DNA from: Flavobacterium alkalisoli
Lineage (GTDB): Bacteria > Bacteroidota > Bacteroidia > Flavobacteriales > Flavobacteriaceae
Reading direction: 5' to 3'
NCBI RefSeq assembly: GCF_008000935.1
Contig: NZ_CP042831.1
Location: 1,240,001-1,304,000, forward strand
Length of the DNA: 64,000 nt
Below the pieces are notes generated by a model. The model was given only the letters and a program-made list of their open reading frames with translations. It searched no databases and was not told the DNA's origin. Shown piece by piece: positions 26,866 through 35,664 of this stretch. The first letter of the stretch is position 1; the number at the start of each line of letters is the position of its first letter. A program made the translations under genes and the position numbers.

Positions 26866-27624
26866 TTATTTGGCTTTGTTGGCCTCGATAATATACTTTT
26901 CCAGAGCCATTGTCATAGATGGTGTTCCCGGTGCGGGAGCCATAATGTCTACTCTTAAGCCTCTGTCTAAGGCTTCTTTTTGTGTTGTGCTTCCAAATAC
27001 CGCAATACGTGTATTGTTTTGCTGGAAGTCAGGGAAATTCTTAAATAAAGATTTTATACCTGTTGGGCTAAAAAATGCAAGCACATCATAATAAACATCT
27101 TTAAGATCGGAAAGGTCGCTCATTACTGTTTTGTAAAAAGTGCCTGGAGTCCAGTTTACTTTTAGGTTGTCCAGTGTTTGAGGAACATCGTCGTTAAGCT
27201 GATCTGATGAAGGTAAAAGGAATTTCTCTTCCTTATACTTTTTAATTAACGGAGACAGATCGACAAAATCTTTCTGGCCAACATAAATTTTTCTTTTTCT
27301 GTACACCACATACTTCTGCAGGTAAAAAGCAACAGCTTCACTCTGGCAAAAATATTTCATAGTCTCCGGCACTTTGTAGCGCATTTCTTCGGCTACTCTA
27401 AAAAAGTGGTCAACAGAGTTTTTGCTGGTAAGGATTATGGCTGTGTAGTTGTTAAGGTCAATTTTTTGCGCCCTAACATCTTTTGCGCTTACACCCTCTA
27501 CGTGAATAAATGGCCTAAAGTCTACTTTTACTTTTAGTTTGTGTTGAATTTCGAAGTATGGTGAATTTTCTACTTTAGGTTCCGGTTGCGAAACCAAAAT
27601 TGTTTTCACTTTCATATTTGACAT
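26866..27624 (-). CDS. hemD: Uroporphyrinogen-III synthase-like protein
   Basis: From ATG 27624 the protein is 252 residues (ATG 27615 is also possible; a start at 27654 would overlap the upstream gene). It shows the loosely conserved HemD pattern of two Rossmann-like lobes: NNYTAIILTSKNSVDHFFRVA in the first lobe and YYDVLAFFSPTGIKSLFKNF followed by RIAVFGSTTQKEALDRGLRV in the second. HemD closes hydroxymethylbilane to uroporphyrinogen III for heme. It forms an operon with DUF4271, 11 bases apart. Sequence conservation in this family is low, so the assignment rests on pattern and length. Confidence 0.85.
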   Translation of the reverse strand: MSNMKVKTILVSQPEPKVENSPYFEIQHKLKVKVDFRPFIHVEGVSAKDVRAQKIDLNNYTAIILTSKNSVDHFFRVAEEMRYKVPETMKYFCQSEAVAFYLQKYVVYRKRKIYVGQKDFVDLSPLIKKYKEEKFLLPSSDQLNDDVPQTLDNLKVNWTPGTFYKTVMSDLSDLKDVYYDVLAFFSPTGIKSLFKNFPDFQQNNTRIAVFGSTTQKEALDRGLRVDIMAPAPGTPSMTMALEKYIIEANKAK

Positions 27625-27635
27625 AGTTGTTATAT

Positions 27636-28301
27636 CTAACTTTTTGTAAACCAATAATACATGAAATAATAGGGTGCTATTTCAAGAGTGCAAAGATACA
27701 AAATAAAATAGAATAATTTGCCCACTATCAAATTTTGATATGCCTTCAGTGTAATGAGGTATGAATAAACACTTCCTGAAATAATAAGGCCTAAAATTGA
27801 ATATACTACAATGGGGTGGGGAGTACTGTTGTAAAACAGTACGGCGTTAACGGGTAGCAAAAGCATCCCAATATATGTGCGGTAATTAACCTTTTGAAGG
27901 TTAAACTGCTCGTTAAATTCTTCTATGTTAAATGATGTGGCTATTATCTTTTCTGTAAGGTATTTAGAAAGGATGAAAAAGCCTAAAAAAGTAAATATCT
28001 GTATAAAGGTTACCCAGCTTGTTTTTTCGCTTTTGCCAAAATAGCTCAGCAGGAATTGTATAAAAAAAGTAAAGGATACCAATTGTACAAAAAAGAACGA
28101 AATGGTAAAGCTGTTGGTTATGTTTCCACTATCTTTATATATCTTGATGTACTTATCTGAAATGGCAAGTTTGGAAAATTCTGTAAACCTAAGGCTGAAA
28201 ACAGATCTGTTTACAGCGATAAGAACAAAGCAAAAGGTAAACAGGAGGGTAGCCCAATCCCTGCTTTCAATCATTCTTTCCTGTAAAACAAATTCGTTCA
28301 T
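27636..28301 (-). CDS. DUF4271 membrane protein
   Basis: A 221-residue polytopic membrane protein (ATG 28301) with about six hydrophobic helices and the N-terminal RDWATLLFTFCFVLIAVNRS segment. The layout and its position immediately upstream of hemD match the Bacteroidota family DUF4271, whose function is unknown. A role with heme synthesis is only suggested by the pairing. Confidence 0.83.
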   Translation of the reverse strand: MNEFVLQERMIESRDWATLLFTFCFVLIAVNRSVFSLRFTEFSKLAISDKYIKIYKDSGNITNSFTISFFFVQLVSFTFFIQFLLSYFGKSEKTSWVTFIQIFTFLGFFILSKYLTEKIIATSFNIEEFNEQFNLQKVNYRTYIGMLLLPVNAVLFYNSTPHPIVVYSILGLIISGSVYSYLITLKAYQNLIVGKLFYFILYLCTLEIAPYYFMYYWFTKS

Positions 28302-28381
28302 ATCGCACAAAATTAGTGATTTTTATATTCGTTATTTTGCAGTTTTATAATTTAATTATAGTACACGCGTTAGAAATACAT

Positions 28382-28389
28382 TATTTTTG
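28382..28389 (+). promoter_or_regulatory. Probable -7 box for the glycosyltransferase-dihydroorotase operon
   Basis: TATTTTTG matches TAnnTTTG and lies 21 bases upstream of ATG 28411. It also argues that a start at 28387, inside the box, is not used. Confidence 0.6.
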
Positions 28390-28410
28390 CATTTCAAAAT
28401 TCACGCGCAC

Positions 28411-29133
28411 ATGAGCGAAGGCATTGTTGTAATACCTACTTACAACGAAATTGAAAACATAGAAACAATTATCAGGGCGGTTTTTTCTCTTGAGACTCCG
28501 TTTGATATATTGGTTGTTGATGATAACTCTCCCGATGGTACTGCCCAAAAAGTTAAGGAGCTTATGCAGGATTTCCCGCAAAGGCTTTTTTTAGAGGTTA
28601 GGGCTGGCAAAGCCGGGCTGGGTACTGCCTATGTGCACGGGTTTAAATGGGCAATTACCAGGAAATATGAATATATTTTTGAAATGGATGCCGATTTTTC
28701 GCATAACCCTGCCGATTTGGAAAGGCTTCAGGAGGCCTGTAAAAAAGGAGCAGATATGGCCATTGGTTCCCGTTACAGTAAAGGGGTTAATGTGGTAAAC
28801 TGGCCTTTAAGCCGAGTATTACTTTCATACTATGCCTCTGTATATGTAAAAATGATAACCGGCATGAAAATTCATGATGCCACTGCCGGGTTTATATGCT
28901 ATAAACGAAAAGTGCTGGAAAGCATAAACCTTGATAATATTAAGTTTGTAGGGTATGCCTTTCAGATTGAAATGAAGTACAGAACCTGGTCTAACGGGTT
29001 TAATATTATGGAAGTACCCATAATATTTACCGACAGGACCAAAGGCGAGTCTAAAATGAGCAACGCCATTATTAAAGAGGCGATATTAGGTGTTGTTTCA
29101 CTAAGAATAAAGAAAATGCTTAACAGATTATAA
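28411..29133 (+). CDS. Polyprenol-phosphate mannosyltransferase-like glycosyltransferase (GT2)
   Basis: The 240-residue GT-A fold protein starts at ATG 28411. It has the dolichol-phosphate-mannose-synthase pattern: VIPTYNEIENI, LVVDDNSPDGT, EMDADFSHNPADL (the metal-binding DAD, about residue 90), then SRYSKG and TAGFICYKRK, with IFTDRTKGESKMS near the C-terminus. There is no C-terminal membrane helix, so it resembles the soluble bacterial Ppm1/DPM1 type that makes polyprenyl-phosphate-mannose as a donor for extracytoplasmic glycosylation. The acceptor and sugar are inferred from the family. It is first in an operon with dihydroorotase and DUF4296, eight bases before pyrC. Confidence 0.9.
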   Translation: MSEGIVVIPTYNEIENIETIIRAVFSLETPFDILVVDDNSPDGTAQKVKELMQDFPQRLFLEVRAGKAGLGTAYVHGFKWAITRKYEYIFEMDADFSHNPADLERLQEACKKGADMAIGSRYSKGVNVVNWPLSRVLLSYYASVYVKMITGMKIHDATAGFICYKRKVLESINLDNIKFVGYAFQIEMKYRTWSNGFNIMEVPIIFTDRTKGESKMSNAIIKEAILGVVSLRIKKMLNRL

Positions 29134-29141
29134 CCGGAGAG

Positions 29142-30485
29142 ATGAACAGGATTTTAATTAAGAACGCTAAGATTGTAAATGAAGGGTCAATATTTGAAGG
29201 CGATCTTTTAATTGAAGATAAATATATCAAAGAAATTGCCGATAGTATAAGTGCAAAGTCTTCTGATATAAAAATTATAGATGCCGAAGGAAATTACCTT
29301 ATTCCGGGGGCTATAGATGACCAGGTGCACTTTCGTGAGCCGGGTTTAACCCACAAAGGAAATATTGAAACCGAATCGCGTGCAGCTGTTGCCGGTGGTA
29401 TTACCTCTTTTATAGAGCAGCCTAACACGGTGCCTAATGCGGTTACCCAAGAGCTTTTAGAGGAAAAATACCAAAGAGCAGCAGAAACATCGTATGCCAA
29501 CTATTCCTTTATGATGGGGGGTACTAACGATAACCTTGAGGAAGTGCTTAAAACAAATCCTAAAAATGTGGCTGGTATTAAGCTGTTTTTAGGTTCTTCT
29601 ACAGGTAATATGCTTGTGGATAACGAAGAGGTGCTGGAAAAGATTTTCTCAAGTACGCCTATGCTTATAGCGGTACACTGTGAGGATGAAGCTACTATTC
29701 GCGAAAACCTTGAAAAATACAAGGAGGAGTTTGGTGATGATATACCTATGAAATACCACCCGCTTATAAGAAGTGCGGAGGCTTGTTATAAATCATCGTC
29801 AAAAGCTATAGAGCTGGCTAAAAAAACAGGGGCGAGGTTACATATATTCCACGTTTCTACCGCCATAGAAACTGAACTGTTTACCAATAAAATTCCTCTT
29901 GAGGAGAAAAAGATAACTGCCGAGGTTTGTGTACACCACCTTTGGTTTAGCGATGCCGACTATGAAAAGAAAGGTTCGCTGATAAAATGGAATCCTGCTG
30001 TGAAAACTTCATTAGATAGAGATGCGCTTTGGGAAGCTTTACTGGATGACAGAATTGATGTTATTGCTACCGATCACGCTCCTCACACCCTTGAAGAAAA
30101 GAAAAATCCGTACACAAGCGCACCCTCGGGAGGTCCGCTGGTACAGCATGCTGTAGTGGCTATGTTTGAGGCTTATCATCAGGGTAAGATATCCATAGAA
30201 AAAATAGTGGAGAAAATGGCACACAATCCTGCCAAGCTATTCAAGATTGAAAAGCGTGGATTTATCCGTGAGGGATATTTTGCCGATCTTGCTATTGTTA
30301 ATCCGGGTATGCCATGGAGTGTTAAGAAAGAAAACATACTTTACAAATGCGGCTGGTCTCCGTTTGAAGGGACTAACTTTAAATCGAGAATTACCCATAC
30401 GTTTGTTAACGGACAGCTTGTATACAATAATTCTAAAGTAAAAGACATCCGTTGCGGTGAGCGTTTACTTTTTGACAGAGAATAG
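29142..30485 (+). CDS. pyrC: Dihydroorotase, class I-like
   Basis: The 447-residue amidohydrolase interconverts carbamoyl aspartate and dihydroorotate in pyrimidine synthesis. It shows the metal-site region DDQVHFREPGLTHKG (residues ~57-71), the AGGITSFIEQPNT segment, HCEDE, IFHVSTA, and ATDHAPHT (~307), whose Asp is a usual catalytic residue. The first His of the usual HxH metal pair is Gln here. I recall the same Gln in other Bacteroidota sequences annotated as PyrC, so this may be a lineage trait; reduced activity or another role cannot be ruled out. It lies between the GT2 and DUF4296 genes with very small gaps. Confidence 0.88.
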   Translation: MNRILIKNAKIVNEGSIFEGDLLIEDKYIKEIADSISAKSSDIKIIDAEGNYLIPGAIDDQVHFREPGLTHKGNIETESRAAVAGGITSFIEQPNTVPNAVTQELLEEKYQRAAETSYANYSFMMGGTNDNLEEVLKTNPKNVAGIKLFLGSSTGNMLVDNEEVLEKIFSSTPMLIAVHCEDEATIRENLEKYKEEFGDDIPMKYHPLIRSAEACYKSSSKAIELAKKTGARLHIFHVSTAIETELFTNKIPLEEKKITAEVCVHHLWFSDADYEKKGSLIKWNPAVKTSLDRDALWEALLDDRIDVIATDHAPHTLEEKKNPYTSAPSGGPLVQHAVVAMFEAYHQGKISIEKIVEKMAHNPAKLFKIEKRGFIREGYFADLAIVNPGMPWSVKKENILYKCGWSPFEGTNFKSRITHTFVNGQLVYNNSKVKDIRCGERLLFDRE

Positions 30486-30487
30486 AT

Positions 30488-30901
30488 ATGAAAAAGTTTA
30501 CAGTTATATTATTTGCACTTGTAGTGCTGGCAGCCTGCAATAAAGGGCCTGAAAAGCCACAAAACTTTATAGAGGAAGACAAAATGGAAGACATACTTTA
30601 TGATGTTGCCCTGTTGCAGTCTATGAGTTCGTTTGCGCCGGGAGTGCTGCATGATAATGATATAACTGTAAACGATTATCTTTATAAGAAGTATGACATG
30701 GACAGTCTTACGTTTACTGAGAATCATACGTATTATGCTTCTGATTTTGAAAGGTACCAAAAGCTGATGGAAAGGGTAACAGACAGGCTTAGGGCTGAAA
30801 AAACAGAAGTGGATACCTTAATGCAGGCTAAGCCTGAAAAAGACGAGATTAAAGCATCTGCCCTTGTTGTTGATACTGCTAAGGTGAAAGAAAAGCTTTA
30901 A
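30488..30901 (+). CDS. DUF4296 lipoprotein
   Basis: A 137-residue protein with a lipoprotein signal (MKKFTVILFALVVLAAC, Cys at residue 17), then MEDILYDVALLQSMSSF and a helical middle part (SDFERYQKLMERVTDRLRAE). This is the DUF4296 pattern, a Bacteroidota lipoprotein family usually placed after pyrC. Function is unknown. It starts two bases after the dihydroorotase stop, and its 3' end overlaps the convergent SDR gene by four bases. Confidence 0.88.
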   Translation: MKKFTVILFALVVLAACNKGPEKPQNFIEEDKMEDILYDVALLQSMSSFAPGVLHDNDITVNDYLYKKYDMDSLTFTENHTYYASDFERYQKLMERVTDRLRAEKTEVDTLMQAKPEKDEIKASALVVDTAKVKEKL

Positions 30902-31902
30902 GATAACGATCTGAAATCTTTTGCTATCTGTTTTAAATGCGATTTTATATCCCCGAAATTGTAGTTAAGCGTTTCCTTAATTTTGGAATTGTCAAAATTC
31001 TGATGCCTGTGTGCCGATTTTGCCATGGTACGGGTAAAATGCCTAGGCCTGAATAAAAGCTTCGAGAAAAACCAGTCTAAGCGGTATGCTACATTTGTCA
31101 TAAATGGTGTAGCATATATAAACGGACGTTTTTTGTGCATGCCGTCAGCTATGGCATTAAAAATAGTCTCAAACGATATGTTTTCGGCAACAAGGGTATA
31201 TTGCTCTCCAGATACTTCAGATTCCATTAATTGTATCATGATATTGGCAACATCTTCTGCTGCCACAGCTCCACACGTACCTTTTGAGTAAAAATAAAGG
31301 CCTTTGTCAATATTTTTAAATATCTCTCCGCTTCCCTGGTTCCAAAAACCGTATCCGAAAATAAGTCCGGGGTTAACAATTACCACTTCAAGCCCTTCCT
31401 GCCAGCCACGCCAAACTTCGGTTTCTGCTCCGTGTTTGCTTATGGCGTAGTCAGAATGAAACTTTTCAGGATTCCATTCGGTTTCCTCGGTAATTATTAT
31501 TTCATTGAATTTAAGATCCCCTAATGCGGCTACCGAGCTTACATGGCAAAATTTCCTGATGCCTAATGCCAGCGAAACGTTAACCATATTAGCCGTGCCT
31601 TCAATATTTATTTTGCGTAGTTTTTCTTCGTCAGCAGGGTCAAAAGAAATGTATGCGGCACAGTGGTATACTTTGTCTATTCCTGCCAGTGCCGGTTCCA
31701 GCGAGGGAACATCAAGTATATCGCCTTCTGTCCATTCTATTTTTTCAAACAATTCCTGTTTGTTGTAATGGGAAAAAAGGTGCTTTGTTTTTTTGATGGT
31801 TTCGGCCCTGCGGTATAATGCCCTTACGGGCTCGTCGCCCTGTGTAAGCTGTAATAGCAGATGTGCGCCTACTAATCCTGTTCCTCCTGTAACTAAAATC
31901 AT
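30898..31902 (-). CDS. NAD(P)-dependent epimerase/dehydratase-like SDR
   Basis: The 334-residue extended short-chain dehydrogenase has the nucleotide-binding motif TGGTGLVGAHLL at the very N-terminus, the CHVSSVAALG strand with the catalytic Ser, and the catalytic YAISK (Tyr about residue 152). The C-terminal substrate region gives no specific match; the layout is like dihydroflavonol-4-reductase-type or 3-beta-HSD-type members, so the substrate is unknown. No signal peptide. It converges with the DUF4296 gene. Confidence 0.87.
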   Translation of the reverse strand: MILVTGGTGLVGAHLLLQLTQGDEPVRALYRRAETIKKTKHLFSHYNKQELFEKIEWTEGDILDVPSLEPALAGIDKVYHCAAYISFDPADEEKLRKINIEGTANMVNVSLALGIRKFCHVSSVAALGDLKFNEIIITEETEWNPEKFHSDYAISKHGAETEVWRGWQEGLEVVIVNPGLIFGYGFWNQGSGEIFKNIDKGLYFYSKGTCGAVAAEDVANIMIQLMESEVSGEQYTLVAENISFETIFNAIADGMHKKRPFIYATPFMTNVAYRLDWFFSKLLFRPRHFTRTMAKSAHRHQNFDNSKIKETLNYNFGDIKSHLKQIAKDFRSLS

Positions 31903-32002
31903 ATAACAAATATAGCTATTGATTGATGTAAAATATGTTGGGTCAACTATAAATATTCACTTTTTTTAAACATAGGAGGTATGTTTTTATCGCCGTACAT
32001 TG

Positions 32003-32010
32003 TATTTTTG
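32003..32010 (+). promoter_or_regulatory. Probable -7 box of tyrS promoter
   Basis: TATTTTTG matches TAnnTTTG and lies 20 bases upstream of the tyrS ATG. No clear TTTG is present at the usual -33 distance. Confidence 0.5.
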
Positions 32011-32030
32011 CACTTCACTAAATTTTTGAT

Positions 32031-33332
32031 ATGAAGAACTTTGTAGAAGAGCTAAGATGGAGAGGTATGATACACGATATCATGCCCGGAACCGAAGACC
32101 AACTGAATAAAGAGGTTACAACGGCGTATATTGGCTTTGATCCAACTTCAGATTCATTACACATTGGTAGTTTAGTGCCTATTATTATACTGGTGCATCT
32201 GCACAAATGCGGGCACAAGCCTGTTGCGCTTGTGGGTGGTGCTACAGGGATGATAGGTGACCCTTCGGGCAAGAGTGACGAAAGAAACCTGCTTGATGAG
32301 GAATCGTTAAACAAAAATGTGGAAGGAATTAAAAGAGTGCTTTCCCGTTTTCTTGACTTTAATGCCAAGGAAGCAAATGCTCCGATGTTGGTTAACAACT
32401 ACGACTGGATGAAGGAATTCTCTTTTATCGGGTTTGTGCGCGATGTAGGTAAACGTATTACCGTAAACTACATGATGGCAAAAGACTCGGTTAAAAAGAG
32501 GCTTACGGGTGAGGCAGGATCAGGCATGTCGTTTACCGAATTTACTTATCAGCTTATTCAGGGTTACGATTTCTATCACCTTCACAAACATTATAACTGT
32601 ATGCTTCAGCTGGGCGGTAGTGACCAGTGGGGTAACATCACCACAGGTACCGAGCTTGTAAGAAGAATGAATGACGAAGGAGCGAAGGCTTATGCCATGA
32701 CGACTCCGCTTATCACTAAGGCCGACGGTTCTAAATTCGGTAAATCGGAAGGTGGGAACATCTGGCTTGATGCCGATAAGACATCTGTGTATAAGTTTTA
32801 CCAGTTTTGGAGAAATATTAAGGATGAGGATGCTGAGAAGTATATCAGGATATTTACATTCCTTCCGCAGGAAGAGATTGAACAATTGATTGAAGATCAT
32901 AAGAAAGATCCTGGTGCATGGGGACTTCAAAAAAGGCTTGCTCAGGAAGTGACTACATTTGTTCACTCTAAAGAAGATTATGAAGAGGCTGTAAGAAAAG
33001 CGGAATTTGTTTTCTCTAATTATGACCGTGAGGCTATTGAGAACGAAAGTGAAGAGTTCTTTACAGATATTTTTGAGGAATTCTTTACGACTCCGGTAAA
33101 AAAGTCGGCACTTACAGAAGGTGAAGATGTTGTTGTGGTGTTAAGTGATATTACAGGTATTTTCCCTTCAAGAAAAGAGGCAAGAAAATCATTAGCGGCT
33201 AATGCTGTAGCAATTAACAAAGTTAAGATTGATGAAAGCTATGCTTTAAGTACTAACGATTTGCTTTTTGGTAAATACATCCTGGTTTCTTTTGGTAAGA
33301 AAAAGAACTTTGTTGTTCCTGTAGAAGATTAA
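32031..33332 (+). CDS. tyrS: Tyrosine--tRNA ligase
   Basis: The 433-residue class I synthetase has the HIGH-type motif LHIGSLVPI (residues ~45-53), GGATGMIGDPSGKSDER, the tyrosine-site QGYDFYHLHKHY and QLGGSDQWGN segments, and the KMSKS-type loop as SKFGKSEGG (~232). An S4-like RNA-binding domain occupies the C-terminal ~70 residues (FPSRKEARKSLAANAVAINK). It is monocistronic, with a terminator about 20 bases downstream. Confidence 0.98.
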   Translation: MKNFVEELRWRGMIHDIMPGTEDQLNKEVTTAYIGFDPTSDSLHIGSLVPIIILVHLHKCGHKPVALVGGATGMIGDPSGKSDERNLLDEESLNKNVEGIKRVLSRFLDFNAKEANAPMLVNNYDWMKEFSFIGFVRDVGKRITVNYMMAKDSVKKRLTGEAGSGMSFTEFTYQLIQGYDFYHLHKHYNCMLQLGGSDQWGNITTGTELVRRMNDEGAKAYAMTTPLITKADGSKFGKSEGGNIWLDADKTSVYKFYQFWRNIKDEDAEKYIRIFTFLPQEEIEQLIEDHKKDPGAWGLQKRLAQEVTTFVHSKEDYEEAVRKAEFVFSNYDREAIENESEEFFTDIFEEFFTTPVKKSALTEGEDVVVVLSDITGIFPSRKEARKSLAANAVAINKVKIDESYALSTNDLLFGKYILVSFGKKKNFVVPVED

Positions 33333-33354
33333 TTTTATAAATTATATATACAGT

Positions 33355-33377
33355 AAAGCCGCTCATTGAGCGGCTTT
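33355..33377 (+). terminator. Terminator after tyrS
   Basis: A ten-base perfect stem (AAAGCCGCTC 33355-33364 with GAGCGGCTTT 33368-33377), three-base loop and T run. Confidence 0.92.
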
Positions 33378-33398
33378 TTTAATATTAGGGATAGGGTT

Positions 33399-33435
33399 GT
33401 CATTCCGATTGCAGCGCAGCGGAATAAAGGAATCT
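33399..33435. repeat. Dispersed intergenic repeat copy
   Basis: This 37-base stretch starts GTCATTCCGATTGCAGCGCA and ends GGAATCT. It has the same plan (a GTCATTnCGA head, tandem five-base units, an AATCT tail) as the two copies near 21289 and 21539. It lies between tyrS and an AT-rich orphan gene. Confidence 0.7.
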
Positions 33436-33504
33436 AAATTATCTTATATTTATATAAGTTATTGATAGACTATAAGTAAATTATTAAAGCAATTAAATAA
33501 AGAT

Positions 33505-33945
33505 ATGACGTATGATAGAATTGATTGGCATTCGGGGAATAATTTTCCTAAACAATTACCTTTTGAAAATGGTGGGACTCATATCGGAATATTTTTAGCA
33601 TGGATAATTATTAATGATATGATAGGGGTGATTCATGTCGAAGATTTAAATGGGTTGCTGACGAAAGTTAAAAGTCGTTCAATAACTGGTAGGGCTTTTT
33701 TAATTGAGGAGTGTGATGCTAAATTTTGGTCAGAAGATTTAAATGACGAAGGGAGGGAGTTTGCAAATTACTATTATGCAGATAGGGATGGCTATGGAAA
33801 GTATGTGGATGATTATTCTGAGATTTTTAGTGTGTATGAGACTTTGTATCACGTAGAGGATAATTGGAAAAACTATGATTTAATGGAGTCTATGATTTCA
33901 AAAAGATATGCTGAATGGAAGCATAGGAATGAAGTTATGAAATAA
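33505..33945 (+). CDS. Hypothetical protein, AT-rich, WHSG...GGTHIG type
   Basis: A 146-residue soluble protein. I recall a family with the opening DRxDWHxGGxFPxxLPxExGxTHIGxFLAWAI, which this matches (DRIDWHSGNNFPKQLP, then GGTHIGIFLAWIII); I know no established function. Family members are scattered in bacteria, and a link to toxin or immunity loci has occurred to me but is not shown here. It has a fully helical/acidic middle (FLIEECDAKFWSEDLNDEGREF) and is more AT-rich than its neighbours. It lies between tyrS and a sulfatase, shortly after a dispersed repeat, which fits a laterally acquired gene. Confidence 0.75.
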   Translation: MTYDRIDWHSGNNFPKQLPFENGGTHIGIFLAWIIINDMIGVIHVEDLNGLLTKVKSRSITGRAFLIEECDAKFWSEDLNDEGREFANYYYADRDGYGKYVDDYSEIFSVYETLYHVEDNWKNYDLMESMISKRYAEWKHRNEVMK

Positions 33946-33971
33946 AAAAACGGCTCATAGAGCCGTTTTTT
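33945..33971. terminator. Bidirectional terminator between the AT-rich orphan and the sulfatase
   Basis: A 12-base stem (33945-33956 with 33960-33971, AAAAAACGGCTC/GAGCCGTTTTTT) with a three-base loop. It abuts the stop codons of both convergent genes and overlaps the sulfatase stop. Confidence 0.9.
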
Positions 33972-35611
33972 TATTTTATTGGAGTACCCCTTAGTTTTTT
34001 AAAGTTCTCGTAGGCTTTGTCTATTTTTTCTTTAGGAGTGGTCTCAAGCTCCTTATCGGTTACTTTGTATTCTGTTTGAAGCTCTTTTAGCCTTGCGTGC
34101 AGCTCTTTTTGGATGCTGGCATATTCCGGGCTGTTATAAATATTATGCTGTTCCTCAGGGTCTGTTTTAAGGTCGTACATTTCCCAAACATCAATGTCGT
34201 CATAAAAATGGATTAGCTTATAACGGCTAGTCCTTACACCATAATGCCTTTTTACCATATGGAAAGCAGGATAGTCGTAATAATGATAGTAAAGGGCATC
34301 CCTAAAATTGTCATCCTTTATAGTGTTTTCCAGTAATGGCCTTAATGATTTACCCTGAAAATCGGACGGTATCTGTACACCGGCATAATCAAGGAAGGTA
34401 GAGGCGAAGTCAAGATTTTGTGTCATACCCGAAACAATTTTCCCTTTCTGTATTTTTTCAGGATACTGTATAAGTAATGGCTGTTTCATAGATAGCTCGT
34501 ACATAAAACGCTTGTCAAACCAGCCATTTTCACCCATGTAAAAACCTTGGTCAGAAGTATAAACCACAATGGTGTTATCTGTTAGTCCGTTAGCGTCAAG
34601 ATAATCCAGTATTTTGCCTACACCTTCATCTACTGAAGCGATTGTTGCAAGGTAATCCTGTACATAACGTTGGTATTTGTATTCTGCCAGCTCCTTACCG
34701 TGAAGGTTAGCTTTGTGAAAAGCATCGTTTTTTGCCTGATAGGCAGAATCCCATACTTTGCGCTGTAGTGGTGTCATTCTGTCAAAGTCATTCGTCCAAG
34801 GGTTATGAGCAAGTTTAGGGCTTCCTTCTTTCTTAGTTATTTTAAGGTCGTGTCCCTCATACATATCATCATAAATGGTCATGAGTTGCTGTTGCGCGGC
34901 AGGCTGTCCTTCATGTTTTGCATAATAGGTATCAGGTATAGGGAATTGTATACTGTCATACATGTTTAAATGGCGAAGGGCCGGCATCCAGTTGCGGTGT
35001 GGCGCTTTGTGATGCACCATTAAAAAGAATGGCTTGTCTCCTTTTTTGTTTTCATCTATCCATGCAATGCTTTTGTCTGTAATCAGGTCGGTAGCATAAC
35101 CGTCTGTAACGACTTTACCGGTTGTGGTTATAAATTCCGGATTGTAATAATTTCCCTGATCGTTCAGGATGTCCCAATGGTCAAAACCTGTAGGGTCTGA
35201 TGAAAGGTGCCATTTTCCTATAACGGCCGTTTTATAGCCTGCTTCCTGTAGGTATTTCGGTAATGTCTTTTGAGTGTTGTCAAACTTATCGCCATTCATC
35301 CTGAAACCATTCATGTGGCTGAATTTTCCGGTAAGTATTGTAGCGCGGCTAGGTCCGCAAAGGGAATTGGTGCAAAAGTTATTGGTAAACAAAGCCCCGT
35401 TTTTTGCCAATCGGTCTATGTTAGGGGTTTTTGCCAGCTGACTTATTGGGTAACCGTATGCACTAATGGCCTGTAGGGCATGGTCATCGGTCATTATAAA
35501 AATGATGTTGGGTTTTTTCGGAGTCTCCGCAACTTGTTCGGTTTCCTTCTTTTTACCGCAGGAAAACACAGCCAGCATTGCCAGTGTAACGGCTAAGATA
35601 CGTTTGGTCAT
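33971..35611 (-). CDS. S1-family sulfatase lipoprotein
   Basis: The 546-residue protein has a lipoprotein signal (Cys at residue 18). The sulfatase core starts with NIIFIMTDDHALQAISAYG (metal-binding Asp pair) and has the formylglycine motif CGPSRATILTG, with the modifiable Cys at residue 85; then GKWHLSSDPTGFDHW, HHKAPHRNW and VVYTSDQGFYMGENGWFDKR. All metal and catalytic positions look intact. It removes sulfate esters from glycans or other organosulfates after Cys oxidation by a separate maturase, which is not in the window. The layout recalls GlcNAc-6-sulfatase-type enzymes, but specificity is inferred. There is no susCD pair nearby. Confidence 0.93.
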   Translation of the reverse strand: MTKRILAVTLAMLAVFSCGKKKETEQVAETPKKPNIIFIMTDDHALQAISAYGYPISQLAKTPNIDRLAKNGALFTNNFCTNSLCGPSRATILTGKFSHMNGFRMNGDKFDNTQKTLPKYLQEAGYKTAVIGKWHLSSDPTGFDHWDILNDQGNYYNPEFITTTGKVVTDGYATDLITDKSIAWIDENKKGDKPFFLMVHHKAPHRNWMPALRHLNMYDSIQFPIPDTYYAKHEGQPAAQQQLMTIYDDMYEGHDLKITKKEGSPKLAHNPWTNDFDRMTPLQRKVWDSAYQAKNDAFHKANLHGKELAEYKYQRYVQDYLATIASVDEGVGKILDYLDANGLTDNTIVVYTSDQGFYMGENGWFDKRFMYELSMKQPLLIQYPEKIQKGKIVSGMTQNLDFASTFLDYAGVQIPSDFQGKSLRPLLENTIKDDNFRDALYYHYYDYPAFHMVKRHYGVRTSRYKLIHFYDDIDVWEMYDLKTDPEEQHNIYNSPEYASIQKELHARLKELQTEYKVTDKELETTPKEKIDKAYENFKKLRGTPIK

Positions 35612-35664
35612 GAGTAATAGATTTGCGAAAGGTAAATATACGATTATAAGTATATAACGTATTG

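Noticed and set aside
27624..27654. Longer start for hemD at 27654
   Set aside because: It would overlap the DUF4271 stop codon region; the ATG at 27624 or 27615 gives the usual KTILVSQPEP start.
32520..32966. 148-codon minus-strand frame in tyrS
   Set aside because: Antisense shadow of tyrS with no recognisable features.
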